A DNA stretch of 64,000 nt from Prado023 sp963753075. GTDB taxonomy: Bacteria; Actinomycetota; Actinomycetes; S36-B12; CAIYMF01. The stretch is taken from positions 186,001-250,000 of the forward strand of contig CAVWAR010000017.1 in NCBI GenBank assembly GCA_963753075.1, given 5' to 3'. A model generated the notes under the pieces. That model had not been told where the DNA came from and did not search any database. It saw only the letters and a program-made list of their open reading frames with translations. Positions 16,344 to 24,992 of this stretch are shown here, in pieces (the stretch's first letter is position 1; the number at the start of each line of letters is the position of its first letter). Position numbers and translations under genes: made by a program.

Positions 16344-19300
16344 TCAGGCCCGGCGCAGCGCGAAGGTCAGGTCCAGGTCCGGATCGTGGCCGGTGAAGGC
16401 AGCCTCGTCCGGGGTGACCCCGAAGGACAGGGACGTTGCCAGCACCTCACCGGACACGTCATCGGCGTGCTCGGCCAGGGCCGCACCGAGCTCGGGGGAG
16501 TCGGTCGAGAGCCACAGGTCGATGCGATCGCTGACCTCCAGCCCGGCGGCCTTGCGTCCCTCCTGCACGAGGCGGACGACCTCGCGGGCGAGCCCCCGGC
16601 CGACCAGCTGCGGGGTCAGGTGCAGGTCGAGGGCCAGCGTCTCGCCAGCGTCGGTGGCCACCGCCCACCCCGCACGTGGCGTCTCGGTGATGACGACATC
16701 GTCCGGACCCACGGTCACGGCCTCGCCGGCCACGTCGACGGTGACTGCTCCGGCTTCGCGAAGCGCGGCGGTCAGGGCGATCGGCTCGGCTGCGGCGATC
16801 GCGGACGCAACCGCCTGGGTGCCCTTTCCGAAGCGGCGGCCCAGGGACCGGAAGTTCGCCTTCACCGACACATGCACCAGTTCGTCGGCGGTGGCGTCGT
16901 CAGACCCGCCGCCGAGGCTGACCACCGAGACCACGTTGAGCTCCTCGATCAGCTGTTCACGCAGTTCGCCCGGCATCCGCTCCCACCCGGGGGCCGAGAC
17001 GAGCGCACGGCTCAGGGGCTGGCGCGTTCGGACACGGCCCTCAGCGCGAGCACCACGGCCGAGCTCGACGAGGCGACGGATCAGGGACACCTGCTCGGAG
17101 AGCTCTTGATCGGCCAGCTCGCCGGAGTCATCCGGCCACTGCTGCAGGTGCACCGAGTCGGATGCATCGCGCGCGAAGAGGTCCTGCCACACGCGTTCGG
17201 TGATGAACGGGGTGAACGGGGCCATCACCAGGGTGAGGGTGCGCAGGCACTCGTGCAGCGTGTGCAGGGCCGCAGGGTCACCATCCCAGAACCGGCGGCG
17301 AGAGCGGCGCACGTACCAGTTGGACAGATCGTGGATGTAGGTCGCCACCAGCCTGCCAGCCCGTTGCGTGTCGAAGGCGTCCAGCGCGACGGTGACCTCG
17401 GCAGTCAGGCGGCTCGCCTCGGCAAGGGCCCAGCGATCCAGCACGGGCCGATCCTCGAGGGCCGGAGCGGTGGCCGGGTCCGCGGTGAAGCCGGCCGTGC
17501 GCGCGTACAGTGACTGGAACGACACGGTGTTCCAGTACGTGAGCAGGGTCTTGCGCACCACGTCGGCGATGGCGGCGTGCCCCACGCGCCGGGCCTGCCA
17601 CGGCGAGCCGGTGGCCAGCATGAACCAGCGCACGGCGTCGGCCCCGTACTCATCCATCAGTGGGATCGGCTCGAGGATGTTCCCCAGGTGCTTGCTCATC
17701 TTGCGGCCGTCCTCATCGAGGATGTGGCCCAGGCACAGCACGGTGCGGTAGGAGGACTGGTCGAACACGAGGGTGCCGACAGCCATCAGCGTGTAGAACC
17801 AGCCACGGGTCTGGTCGATGGCCTCGCAGATGAAGTCAGCCGGGTACTTGCGCTCGAAGGTCTCCACGCCCGTGTGCGGGTAGCCCCACTGCGCGAAGGG
17901 CATCGCCCCGCTGTCGTACCAGCCATCGATGACCTCGGGAACCCGGGTGGCCGTCTCACCACACTCCGGGCAGTCGAAGGTCACGTCATCGACGTAGGGA
18001 CGGTGCGGATCGAGCTCGGTCAGGTCCTGGCCGGCCAACTCGCCGAGCTCGGCGAGCGACCCGATGCAGGTCAGGTGGTCCCCAGTGCACCGCCAGATCG
18101 GCAGCGGCGTGCCCCAGTAGCGGTTGCGCGACAGCGCCCAGTCGATGTTGTTCTCCAACCAGTCGCCGTACCGTCCCCACTGCACGGTGCTCGGGTGCCA
18201 GTCGGTCGACTCGTTCTCACGGATCATCCGGTCCTTGATCGCGGTGGTCCGGATGTACCACGACGGCTGGGCGTAGTAGACCAGCGGCGTGTGGCATCGC
18301 CAGCAGTGCGGGTAGGAGTGCTCGAACTGCTCGTGGCGGAACATCAGTCCGCGGACCTCGAGGTCGGCGACCAGGGCCGGGTCCGCGGCCTTGAAGAACT
18401 GCCCGCCGACCATGGGCACGTCCGGGTCGAAGGTGCCGTCGGGCAGCAGGGGGTTCACCACCGGCAGGCCGTAGGAGCGGCAGGAGATCAGGTCGTCGGC
18501 GCCGAATGCGGGGGCCTGGTGGACCAACCCCGTGCCGTCCTCGGTCGTGACGTAGTCGGCCAGGATCACGTAGTGGGCGTCCGGGATGTCCACCAGGTCG
18601 AAGGGCCGGGAGTATCCGGTGTGCTCCAGGTCGCGACCCGGCAGCGAGGTCAGGACCTCGTGGCCCTCGGGCAGCGTGGCCTCGCGCAGCTCCTCGGCGA
18701 TCACGAGCAGCTCGCTGTCGCCGAACTCGCCGAGGTCGCCGGCCACGCGGACCACCTGGTAGACCGCGTCGGGCTTCACGGCCACGGCGGTGTTGGACAC
18801 GAGTGTCCACGGCGTCGTGGTCCACACCAGGAGGCTGACGCCAGGGAACCGCTCGGCCAGCGGGCCGCTGGTGACCGGCATCCGGACGAACACCGACGGG
18901 TCGACGATGTCCTCGTAGCCCTGCGCCAGCTCATGGTCGGACAGGCCGGTCCCACAGCGAGGGCAGTAGGGGCTGACCCGGTGGTCCGCGACGAGCAGGC
19001 TCTTGTCGAAGATCTGCTTCAGCGACCACCAGACGCTCTGCACGTAGGCCGGATCCATCGTCCAGTAGGCATCGTTCATGTCGACCCAGTAGCCCATGCG
19101 CTCGGTCAGGGCGGCGAACTCGCCGACGTGGCGCAGGACCGACTCCCGGCACTTCTGGTTGAACGCGGCGACGCCGTACGCCTCGATGTCGCCCTTGCCG
19201 GTGAACCCCAGCTCCTTCTCGACCGCCAGCTCGACGGGGAGCCCGTGGCAGTCCCAGCCGGCCTTGCGGTCCACCCGGTAGCCGCGCATCGTCTTGAACC

Positions 19301-19562
19301 GGGGGAACACATCCTTGAAGACCCGTGCCTCCACGTGGTGCGTCCCGGGCTTGCCGTTGGCGGTGGGGGGTCCCTCGTAGAAGGTCCACCCGGGCGCACC
19401 CTCGCGCTGTGCCAGCGAGCGGTGGAAGACGTCGTGCTCGGCCCAGAGGCCCAGGACCTGCCGGTCGATGGCGGGGAGGTCGACCTTGGCCGGTACTGCT
19501 GCGTACGGGCGGGCGGCGCTCGGCTCAGCCTCGGGCTGCGAGTTCGTGGCATGCGGACTCAT
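16344..19562 (-). CDS. ileS: Isoleucyl-tRNA synthetase
   Basis: IleS charges tRNA-Ile and edits valine. The start at 19562 gives 1072 residues, begins MSPHATNSQPEAEP and follows AAGGATGAG; upstream in-frame sequence is antisense to the TraR region and was excluded. The HIGH-type motif GTHH is at residues 73-76 in PTANGKPGTHHVEAR. The editing domain follows, and the second catalytic motif KMSKH starts at residue 621. The sequence resembles the long, eukaryote-like IleS of actinobacteria. It is on the minus strand although the genes on both sides are on the plus strand. Confidence 0.97.
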   Translation of the reverse strand: MSPHATNSQPEAEPSAARPYAAVPAKVDLPAIDRQVLGLWAEHDVFHRSLAQREGAPGWTFYEGPPTANGKPGTHHVEARVFKDVFPRFKTMRGYRVDRKAGWDCHGLPVELAVEKELGFTGKGDIEAYGVAAFNQKCRESVLRHVGEFAALTERMGYWVDMNDAYWTMDPAYVQSVWWSLKQIFDKSLLVADHRVSPYCPRCGTGLSDHELAQGYEDIVDPSVFVRMPVTSGPLAERFPGVSLLVWTTTPWTLVSNTAVAVKPDAVYQVVRVAGDLGEFGDSELLVIAEELREATLPEGHEVLTSLPGRDLEHTGYSRPFDLVDIPDAHYVILADYVTTEDGTGLVHQAPAFGADDLISCRSYGLPVVNPLLPDGTFDPDVPMVGGQFFKAADPALVADLEVRGLMFRHEQFEHSYPHCWRCHTPLVYYAQPSWYIRTTAIKDRMIRENESTDWHPSTVQWGRYGDWLENNIDWALSRNRYWGTPLPIWRCTGDHLTCIGSLAELGELAGQDLTELDPHRPYVDDVTFDCPECGETATRVPEVIDGWYDSGAMPFAQWGYPHTGVETFERKYPADFICEAIDQTRGWFYTLMAVGTLVFDQSSYRTVLCLGHILDEDGRKMSKHLGNILEPIPLMDEYGADAVRWFMLATGSPWQARRVGHAAIADVVRKTLLTYWNTVSFQSLYARTAGFTADPATAPALEDRPVLDRWALAEASRLTAEVTVALDAFDTQRAGRLVATYIHDLSNWYVRRSRRRFWDGDPAALHTLHECLRTLTLVMAPFTPFITERVWQDLFARDASDSVHLQQWPDDSGELADQELSEQVSLIRRLVELGRGARAEGRVRTRQPLSRALVSAPGWERMPGELREQLIEELNVVSVVSLGGGSDDATADELVHVSVKANFRSLGRRFGKGTQAVASAIAAAEPIALTAALREAGAVTVDVAGEAVTVGPDDVVITETPRAGWAVATDAGETLALDLHLTPQLVGRGLAREVVRLVQEGRKAAGLEVSDRIDLWLSTDSPELGAALAEHADDVSGEVLATSLSFGVTPDEAAFTGHDPDLDLTFALRRA

Positions 19563-19594
19563 CGACTCATCCTTGATCGGGGGACAGGCGGCCA

Positions 19595-19600
19595 ATTCTA
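19595..19600 (-). promoter_or_regulatory. Candidate -10 box (TAGAAT) for ileS
   Basis: Read on the minus strand the box is TAGAAT, placing the transcript start roughly 25 nt before the ileS ATG. That leader is too short for a T-box riboswitch. Confidence 0.45.
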
Positions 19601-19687
19601 GGGTGCGGGTCGGGCGCCGGCCGCCCACAGCGTCAGTGCCGGACCGGGCTTGACCCGGACCGCGGCACGGAAGACATCCACGGGGGA

Positions 19688-19693
19688 TATCCT
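19688..19693 (+). promoter_or_regulatory. Candidate -10 box (TATCCT) for the TraR/DksA gene
   Basis: TATCCT lies about 49 nt before the ATG at 19742, which has a good AGGAG at 19731-19735. No matching -35 was recognised. Confidence 0.3.
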
Positions 19694-19741
19694 CGTCTGT
19701 GGATCTGCGTGGGGGTGCGCAGCAGTAGGCAGGAGCGGAGC

Positions 19742-20070
19742 ATGAGTAGAGGTGGCTGGGTGACCGGGGGAGTCCGACGTGCCGTGACCAGTGTGAAGGA
19801 GGCGCTGCCCGGGCTCGGGAGCTCCGAGGCCGAGCCCGCATCCGTTGTCCGCCAGGAGGCGCAGGCGGAGGGTGCCGGGGCCGTAGCGGCACCCGCAGGG
19901 CGGGCAGAGCCGAAGGCCGCCCCGAAGGCTGCGAAGGCTGCGAAGGCTGCCCCGAAGACTGCCCGCAAGGCCGCCTCGAGGGCGGCAACCACGCGCGTGG
20001 CGGCACCCGTTTCGTCCACGGCCACACGCCACTCGCCACTGCCACCGCTGAACCCGGCTCCAGCGCCCCG
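19742..20070 (+). pseudogene. N-terminal Lys/Ala-rich part of the TraR/DksA gene, out of frame with the rest
   Basis: An ATG at 19742 with AGGAG six bases before it opens a frame beginning MSRGGWVTGGVRRAV and leading into a Lys/Ala-rich stretch (PKAAPKAAKAAKAAPKTARK). Such N-termini are typical of actinobacterial TraR/DksA proteins encoded before lspA. The zinc-finger domain, however, lies in the frame one base back. The two frames read sensibly up to and from about 20000-20045, which fits a single-base deletion there (or a two-base insertion). It is either a real mutation, an assembly error, or, less likely, a recoded site. The confidence refers to the two parts being one gene. Confidence 0.6.
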
Positions 20071-20442
20071 GTGGCCAGCCCGTGGACCGCCGAGGAACTG
20101 GCTGGCTTCCGGGCTGCCCTCGAGGCTGACATCGTTCGGCTGCGGGAGGAGCTCAACATGGGCGAGGCTGACATGGCCGAGCTCATCGCGGACACCGGAG
20201 ACGGGGCCGGTGATGACCAGGCCGACGCCGGGTCGAAGACCCTGGAGCGCGAGCAGGAGATGAGCGTCACCGCGAACGCCCGCGAGCTGTTCGACCAGTC
20301 CACCCATGCGATGGTCCGTCTTCAGGCCGGCACCTACGGGATCTGCGAGGGCTGCGCGTCTGCCATCCCTGCCCCACGCCTGCGGGCGTTCCCGCGCGCG
20401 ACACTGTGCATCGCCTGCAAGCAGGCCGAGGAGCGCCGCTGA
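20071..20442 (+). CDS. TraR/DksA C4 zinc-finger protein (C-terminal domain)
   Basis: The frame from GTG 20071 encodes 123 residues: a long alpha-helical hairpin (EELAGFRAALEADIVRLREEL), the acidic tip GDGAGDDQADAG, then a C4 zinc finger CEGC...CIAC with the DksA/TraR spacing near the end. DksA-like proteins bind the secondary channel of RNA polymerase; the function of the actinobacterial paralogues is poorly known. There is no ribosome-binding site before GTG 20071, which argues that translation normally begins at 19742 and that a frameshift separates the parts. The stop is one base before the lspA start. Confidence 0.8.
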   Translation: MASPWTAEELAGFRAALEADIVRLREELNMGEADMAELIADTGDGAGDDQADAGSKTLEREQEMSVTANARELFDQSTHAMVRLQAGTYGICEGCASAIPAPRLRAFPRATLCIACKQAEERR

Positions 20443-20443
20443 C

Positions 20444-20992
20444 GTGAGTCGTCTCCCGCTGACCCTCGGCGTGGCAGCGGGGGTGGTCCTGCTCGACCAG
20501 GTCACCAAGATCATCGCCGTCGCCAGGCTTGAGGGCGAACCCCCCATCCAGGTGATCGGTGAGTGGCTGCAGCTGACCTTCGTGCGCAACTCCGGTGCGG
20601 CCTTCTCCCTGGCTGGCAACTACACGATCGTGATCAGCGTGCTTGCGATCGTGGTGGCGGTGGCCATCGTGCGAACCGCCCGCACCCTGACCAACGTGTG
20701 GTGGGCGGTCGTCCTCGGGGGCATCCTCGGCGGTGCGTTGGGCAACCTCATCGACCGGATCTTCCGCGAGCCCGCACCGTTCCGTGGGCACGTGGTGGAC
20801 TTCCTCGCGCTGCCCAACTGGCCGGTGTTCAACGTCGCGGACATGGCACTTGTCGGGTCGGCGATCCTGGCCGTCGTCCTGAGCGTCAAAGGGGTCGAGA
20901 TGGGTGCGCCCGAGGCGGTCGATGAGCAGGACGATGCCACGGACCCCGAACCCGGCGAGGCCGACCTGGGGGAGACCCGCAGCGATGGCTGA
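20444..20992 (+). CDS. lspA: Lipoprotein signal peptidase
   Basis: LspA is the aspartic peptidase that removes signal peptides from prolipoproteins after Lgt has modified them; lgt is also in this window. The GTG at 20444 gives 182 residues with four membrane helices. Family motifs are DQVTK near the start, RNSGAAFS, and the catalytic aspartates in GNLIDRI and FNVADMALV. A charged tail of about 30 residues follows the last helix. It overlaps the next gene by 8 nt. Confidence 0.95.
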   Translation: MSRLPLTLGVAAGVVLLDQVTKIIAVARLEGEPPIQVIGEWLQLTFVRNSGAAFSLAGNYTIVISVLAIVVAVAIVRTARTLTNVWWAVVLGGILGGALGNLIDRIFREPAPFRGHVVDFLALPNWPVFNVADMALVGSAILAVVLSVKGVEMGAPEAVDEQDDATDPEPGEADLGETRSDG

Positions 20993-21911
20993 GCCGCGTC
21001 TGGCCCACGTCCCGGACGGGCTCGCCGGGGAGCGCGTCGATTCAGCACTTGCCCGGATGTTCGGGCTCTCGCGGTCCCGGGCAGCCGAACTCGCCGAGGC
21101 CGGCCGGGTCCAGCTCGCCGGTCGGGTGGTCGGCAAGAGCGCCCGCGTCGACGCCGGTCAGTTGGTGGAGGTGCACATCCCGGATGTCGTACCGCTGGGA
21201 TCGGTGCCGGAGGTCGATGTCCCTGAGCTGGTTGTCCTGCACGAGGACCCGGAGATCATCGTCGTCGACAAGCCGGTTGGGGTCGCCGCCCATCCGAGCC
21301 TGGGCTTCGACGGTCCGAGCGTCACCGGGGTGCTGGCCGCGCGCGGTCACCGGATCTCCACCTCCGGGGCTCCAGAGCGGCGGGGCGTCGTGCAGCGCCT
21401 CGATGTCGGGACCTCCGGCGTGATGGTCCTCGCCAAGAGCGAGTCTGCGTACAGCGTCCTGAAGCAGCAGTTCCGGGACCGCTCCCCGGAGAAGGTCTAC
21501 CACGCGCTGGTCCAGGGGCTCCCAGACCCGTTGCGCGGGACCATCGACGCCCCGATCGGTCGCCACCCCAACCACGACTGGAAGTTCGGTGTGACCGCAG
21601 GCGGGCGGCCATCGGTGACGCACTACGAGGTCCTGGAGGCCTTCCGGTTCGCCAGCCTTCTCGAGGTGCACCTGGAGACCGGGCGCACGCACCAGATCCG
21701 GGTGCACATGGCGGCCGTGCGGCACCCGTGCGTCGGTGACCTCACCTACGGCGCGGATCCCATGCTGGCCACGCGATGTGGTCTCGACCGGCAGTGGCTG
21801 CATGCCGTCCGGCTTGGATTCACGCACCCGGGCAGCGGGGAGTGGGTGGAGTTCACATCGCCGTACCCACAGGACCTCGATCACGCCCTGCGGACCCTCG
21901 CACCCGACTGA
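20985..21911 (+). CDS. RluD-type pseudouridine synthase
   Basis: The 308-aa protein has an N-terminal S4 RNA-binding domain (about residues 15-75, RVDSALARMFGLSRSRAAEL) and a PseudoU_synth_2 catalytic domain with the signature QRLDVGTSGVMVLAKS, whose Asp is the nucleophile, plus RTHQIRVHMAA. It should modify 23S rRNA; RluA/C/D specificity cannot be read from the sequence. The ATG at 20985 overlaps the lspA end, and lspA-rlu linkage is conserved widely. Confidence 0.92.
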   Translation: MAEPRLAHVPDGLAGERVDSALARMFGLSRSRAAELAEAGRVQLAGRVVGKSARVDAGQLVEVHIPDVVPLGSVPEVDVPELVVLHEDPEIIVVDKPVGVAAHPSLGFDGPSVTGVLAARGHRISTSGAPERRGVVQRLDVGTSGVMVLAKSESAYSVLKQQFRDRSPEKVYHALVQGLPDPLRGTIDAPIGRHPNHDWKFGVTAGGRPSVTHYEVLEAFRFASLLEVHLETGRTHQIRVHMAAVRHPCVGDLTYGADPMLATRCGLDRQWLHAVRLGFTHPGSGEWVEFTSPYPQDLDHALRTLAPD

Positions 21912-21932
21912 GCCCGCGGCCGGTCCCGGTGG

Positions 21933-21938
21933 CAGAGT
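21933..21938 (+). promoter_or_regulatory. -10 box (CAGAGT) for a leaderless transcript
   Basis: CAGAGT ends 6 nt before the ATG of the aldo/keto reductase, and no ribosome-binding site is present. Confidence 0.4.
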
Positions 21939-21944
21939 GGTTCC

Positions 21945-22838
21945 ATGACCACAGACCAGACCGCCCCCGTCGTCCAGGCTTCCGGAACGCTCGCGATCGG
22001 TGGTGATCTGCCCGTCCGTCGCCTCGGCTACGGTGCGATGCGGATCACCGGCCCCGGGATCTGGGGTGAGCCGGCCGACCGAGACTCCGCGATCGCCGTG
22101 CTGCGGCGCGCCGTCGAACTGGGCGTGGACTTCATCGACACCGCCGACTCCTACGGGCCGTTCGTGTCCGAGGACCTGATTCGCGAGGCGCTGCACCCCT
22201 ACGACGGTGTGGTCATCGCGACGAAGGGCGGTCTCACGCGCTCGGGGCCGGACCGGTGGGCGCCGGTCGGCAGCCCGTACTACCTGCGCCAGTGCGTGGA
22301 GATGTCGTTGCGCCGCCTCGATGTGGAGAGCATCGACCTCTACCAGTTGCACCGCATCGACGCGAACGTGCCGCTGGCCGACCAGCTCGGTGCCCTCAAG
22401 GAGCTCCAGGAGCAGGGCAAGATCAGGCACATCGGGGTCTCCCAGGTGTCGGTCGCGGAGCTCGCGGCGGCCCGCGAGATCGTGGACGTGACCACGGTGC
22501 AGAACCTCTACAACCTTGGCGACCGCAGATCCGAGGAGGTCCTGGAGGTCTGCGAGGCCGATGGGATCGGCTTCATCCCCTGGTTCCCGATCGCAGCCGG
22601 ACCACTGGCCCGAGCTGACGGACCGCTGGCGGGCATCGTGGCCCGGACCGGGATCCCCGCGGCCCAGCTGTCGCTGGCGTGGTTGCTGGCCCGGTCGCAG
22701 GTGATCCTCCCGATCCCGGGGACGTCATCGATCGACCATCTCGAGGAGAACTGCGCCGCGGCCGGTGTGACCCTCGACGACGAGACGTACGACGCCCTGT
22801 CGGAGCTGGGCGAACCGGAGGAGGGCACCCCGGCGTAG
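21945..22838 (+). CDS. Aldo/keto reductase
   Basis: A 297-aa NAD(P)H-dependent oxidoreductase with the (beta/alpha)8 fold. Catalytic residues are recognisable in order: Asp and Tyr in FIDTADSYGP, Lys in VIATKGGL and His in YQLHRID. The C-terminal cofactor motif reads QVILPIPGTSSIDHLEEN. The substrate is unknown; the sequence resembles the YdhF/PdxI-like group that includes pyridoxal reductases, but this is not decisive. It appears to be a single-gene unit with a leaderless start. Confidence 0.9.
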   Translation: MTTDQTAPVVQASGTLAIGGDLPVRRLGYGAMRITGPGIWGEPADRDSAIAVLRRAVELGVDFIDTADSYGPFVSEDLIREALHPYDGVVIATKGGLTRSGPDRWAPVGSPYYLRQCVEMSLRRLDVESIDLYQLHRIDANVPLADQLGALKELQEQGKIRHIGVSQVSVAELAAAREIVDVTTVQNLYNLGDRRSEEVLEVCEADGIGFIPWFPIAAGPLARADGPLAGIVARTGIPAAQLSLAWLLARSQVILPIPGTSSIDHLEENCAAAGVTLDDETYDALSELGEPEEGTPA

Positions 22839-22950
22839 TTGTTCGCGCATCGGTCCGGGATTGCCGGGCGAGGCGTCATAGCCAGGAGCGTTGCTGGGGC
22901 GTACTGTCACCAGCACGGAGCCATTCAGGCTTCCGACCCCGGGAGTCTCG

Positions 22951-23085
22951 ATGGCAGACAAGTCCCCGCGCCAGCACATGGCCAAGAAGTCCGGCAAGTC
23001 CCTGAAGGAGAAGCGCGCCGACAAGCACGCGAAGGCCGAGCAGCGCAACCAGGTGGCTACGACGCTGCCCGACAAGAAGCGCTGA
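22951..23085 (+). CDS. Small basic protein (44 aa), conserved actinobacterial hypothetical
   Basis: The ATG at 22951 opens a 44-residue, Lys-rich peptide beginning MADKSPRQHMAKKSGKSLKE. It has no hydrophobic segment and no cysteines, and resembles a short hypothetical protein seen in many actinobacteria. The charge suggests nucleic-acid or ribosome contact, but no function is known. A weak candidate -10 (TACTGT) lies near 22901. It ends inside a hairpin shared with the convergent fhs gene. Confidence 0.65.
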   Translation: MADKSPRQHMAKKSGKSLKEKRADKHAKAEQRNQVATTLPDKKR

Positions 23086-23105
23086 CCGGCGCGTCAGGGG
23101 TCAGC
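23081..23105. terminator. Hairpin between convergent genes
   Basis: A perfect 7-bp inverted repeat, GCTGACC and GGTCAGC, lies between the stop of the 44-aa gene and the end of fhs. It could serve both directions; there is no clear T-run. Confidence 0.35.
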
Positions 23106-23116
23106 AGGGGACCGGC

Positions 23117-24778
23117 TCACTCGGTGTCACCGGCCATCAGGCCGGTGATCGACCCGTCGGAGCGCACGCGCACCCGAAGGGCGGCCGGTTCCCTGGGCAG
23201 CCCCGGCATGGTCACGATCGAGCCGGTGCTCACCACCACGAACCCCGCGCCGGCTGCCAGCCGTGCCTCGCGAACGGTGATCGTGAACCCGTGCGGGACC
23301 CCGCGCCTGGTCTTGTCGTCAGACAGCGACAGGTGGGTCTTGGCGATGCAGACGGGCAGGTCCGTGCCCACGGCTGCGGTGATCCGCGCGAGGTCCCGGG
23401 CGGCGGCGGGTGCCACTTCGACACTGTCCGCGCCGTACACGTGCGTGGCCACGGCGGCAATCTTCTCGAGGTAGGGCGCGTCTGCCGCGTACGGATGCCA
23501 CGGTTGCGCAGGGGCGGCGTCGGTCGCGTCCACCACGCGGGCGACCTCGTCGGCGAGAGCGACTGAACCGGGGGCGCCGTCGGCGAACCCCGTGCAGGCG
23601 GCCATCGGGACGCCCCGCCCCGCGCACCACTCGGCCAGCAGGTCGACCTCGGCGTCGGTGTCGTCCGGGAACCGGTTGAGTGCGACGACCGGCGGGATCC
23701 CGTAGGCCCCGACGCTGAACAGGTGGTGCTCCAGTTGGGGCAGCCCAGCCGTGAGGGCGGCGCGGTCCGGGGTGCTGGCGTCGGCCAGGGGCGCCCCCCC
23801 GTGCTGCCGGAGCGCCTTGAGAGTCACGACCAGGACGACCACCCGGGGCCAGATCCCGGCCGAGCGGCAGGCGATGTCGAGGAACTTCTGGCCGCCGAGG
23901 TCGAAGCCGAACCCGGCCTCGGTGATGACGTCTGCCCCGGTGGCCAGGGCCAGCCGGGTGGCGATCATCGAGTTCGTGCCGTGGGCGATGTTGGCGAACG
24001 GCCCGCCGTGCACCAGGGCAGGACCACCGTCGGCGGTCTGGGCAAGGTTGGGCATGAGCGCGTCGCGCAGCAGTGCGCTCATGGCCGGCGCGGCGCCGAT
24101 GTCGTCGGCGGTGACGGGCTCGTCGCGCGTGGTCCAGCCGACCACGATCCGACCCAGTCGGGACTGCAGGTCTGTCAGGTCGGTCGCGAGGCAGAGTGCG
24201 GCCATCACCTCGCTGGAGGCGGTGATCTGGAACCCGGACTCGCGGGGGATCCCGTCCAGCGGGCCGCCCAGCCCGAGGACGACGTGTCGAAGGTAGCGGT
24301 CATTCATGTCCACGGCGCGCGGCCAGGTGACCCGCCGGGGATCCAGCGGGGCCCGGGTACCGAACTGCAGGCAGTTGTCAACCAGGGCCGAGAGCAGGTT
24401 GTGCGCCGAGGTGATGGCGTGCATGTCTCCGGTGAAGTGCAGGTTGATCGCCTCGGCGGGCTCGATCGTGGCCGCACCACCCCCAGTGCCGCCGCCCTTC
24501 ATCCCGAACACCGGACCGAGCGAGGGCTCGCGCAGGGCCAGTACGGCGTGTCGGCCGCGGGCGCGCATCCCCATGGCCAGGGCGACGGCCATCGTGGTCT
24601 TGCCCTCGCCAGACGGCGTCGGGGTGATCGCCGAGACCAGGATCAGCCGTCCGGTGGCTGGTCGATCAGCCAGGGCCGCGAGATCGACCTTCGCGCGGCC
24701 CGGTCCCCAGGCGATCACGTACTCCGGGGCGATGCCGAGCTCGGCGGCGACATCGGGCATCGGGCGCAGATCCGGCAC
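23117..24778 (-). CDS. fhs: Formate--tetrahydrofolate ligase
   Basis: The enzyme makes 10-formyl-THF from formate, THF and ATP, feeding one-carbon metabolism. The 553-aa length is standard. The ATP loop is TPTPSGEGKTT at about residues 53-63, and the motif GMKGGGTGGGAATIEPAEAI is highly diagnostic. The start is taken as GTG at 24778; an ATG six codons in is an alternative, and no strong ribosome-binding site is visible for either. It is divergent from dnaE and convergent with the small basic protein. Confidence 0.95.
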   Translation of the reverse strand: MPDLRPMPDVAAELGIAPEYVIAWGPGRAKVDLAALADRPATGRLILVSAITPTPSGEGKTTMAVALAMGMRARGRHAVLALREPSLGPVFGMKGGGTGGGAATIEPAEAINLHFTGDMHAITSAHNLLSALVDNCLQFGTRAPLDPRRVTWPRAVDMNDRYLRHVVLGLGGPLDGIPRESGFQITASSEVMAALCLATDLTDLQSRLGRIVVGWTTRDEPVTADDIGAAPAMSALLRDALMPNLAQTADGGPALVHGGPFANIAHGTNSMIATRLALATGADVITEAGFGFDLGGQKFLDIACRSAGIWPRVVVLVVTLKALRQHGGAPLADASTPDRAALTAGLPQLEHHLFSVGAYGIPPVVALNRFPDDTDAEVDLLAEWCAGRGVPMAACTGFADGAPGSVALADEVARVVDATDAAPAQPWHPYAADAPYLEKIAAVATHVYGADSVEVAPAAARDLARITAAVGTDLPVCIAKTHLSLSDDKTRRGVPHGFTITVREARLAAGAGFVVVSTGSIVTMPGLPREPAALRVRVRSDGSITGLMAGDTE

Positions 24779-24873
24779 AATCGGTCATGCTCGCACCGGT
24801 GGGCCATCCACGTCCTGTCGAGCCGATGCCGAGGCGGATGTGCGGCGTTGCGCCGATCGGTTCGGGCAGTCCG

Positions 24874-24901
24874 GATGTCGCTGCGTCGGCGATGTCGCTG
24901 C
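24874..24901. repeat. Two 11-bp direct repeats in the fhs-dnaE spacer
   Basis: GATGTCGCTGC occurs at 24874-24884 and again at 24891-24901, 17 bp apart start to start. It lies just ahead of a TACCAT box (24909-24914) that could be the dnaE -10. Confidence 0.4.
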
Positions 24902-24908
24902 CCGGCGG

Positions 24909-24914
24909 TACCAT
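24909..24914 (+). promoter_or_regulatory. Candidate -10 box (TACCAT) for dnaE
   Basis: TACCAT is the best -10 in the fhs-dnaE spacer and would give a leader of about 70 nt before the dnaE GTG. Confidence 0.3.
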
Positions 24915-24992
24915 CGTGGCCTGCCCGAGCCCGCCTTCCCCCGCCAGGCCGCGGCGCAGTCAGACGTTCGTGGCAAGCCCGGGAGGAGATCC

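Noticed and set aside
17577..19601. A 674-codon plus-strand frame opposite ileS
   Set aside because: It is the antisense shadow of a clearly recognised ileS and has low-complexity composition.
19563..19700. A T-box riboswitch upstream of ileS
   Set aside because: A GTGCCGCGG segment recalls the T-box core, but the best promoter (TAGAAT at 19600-19595) leaves only about 25 nt of leader and no specifier loop was found.
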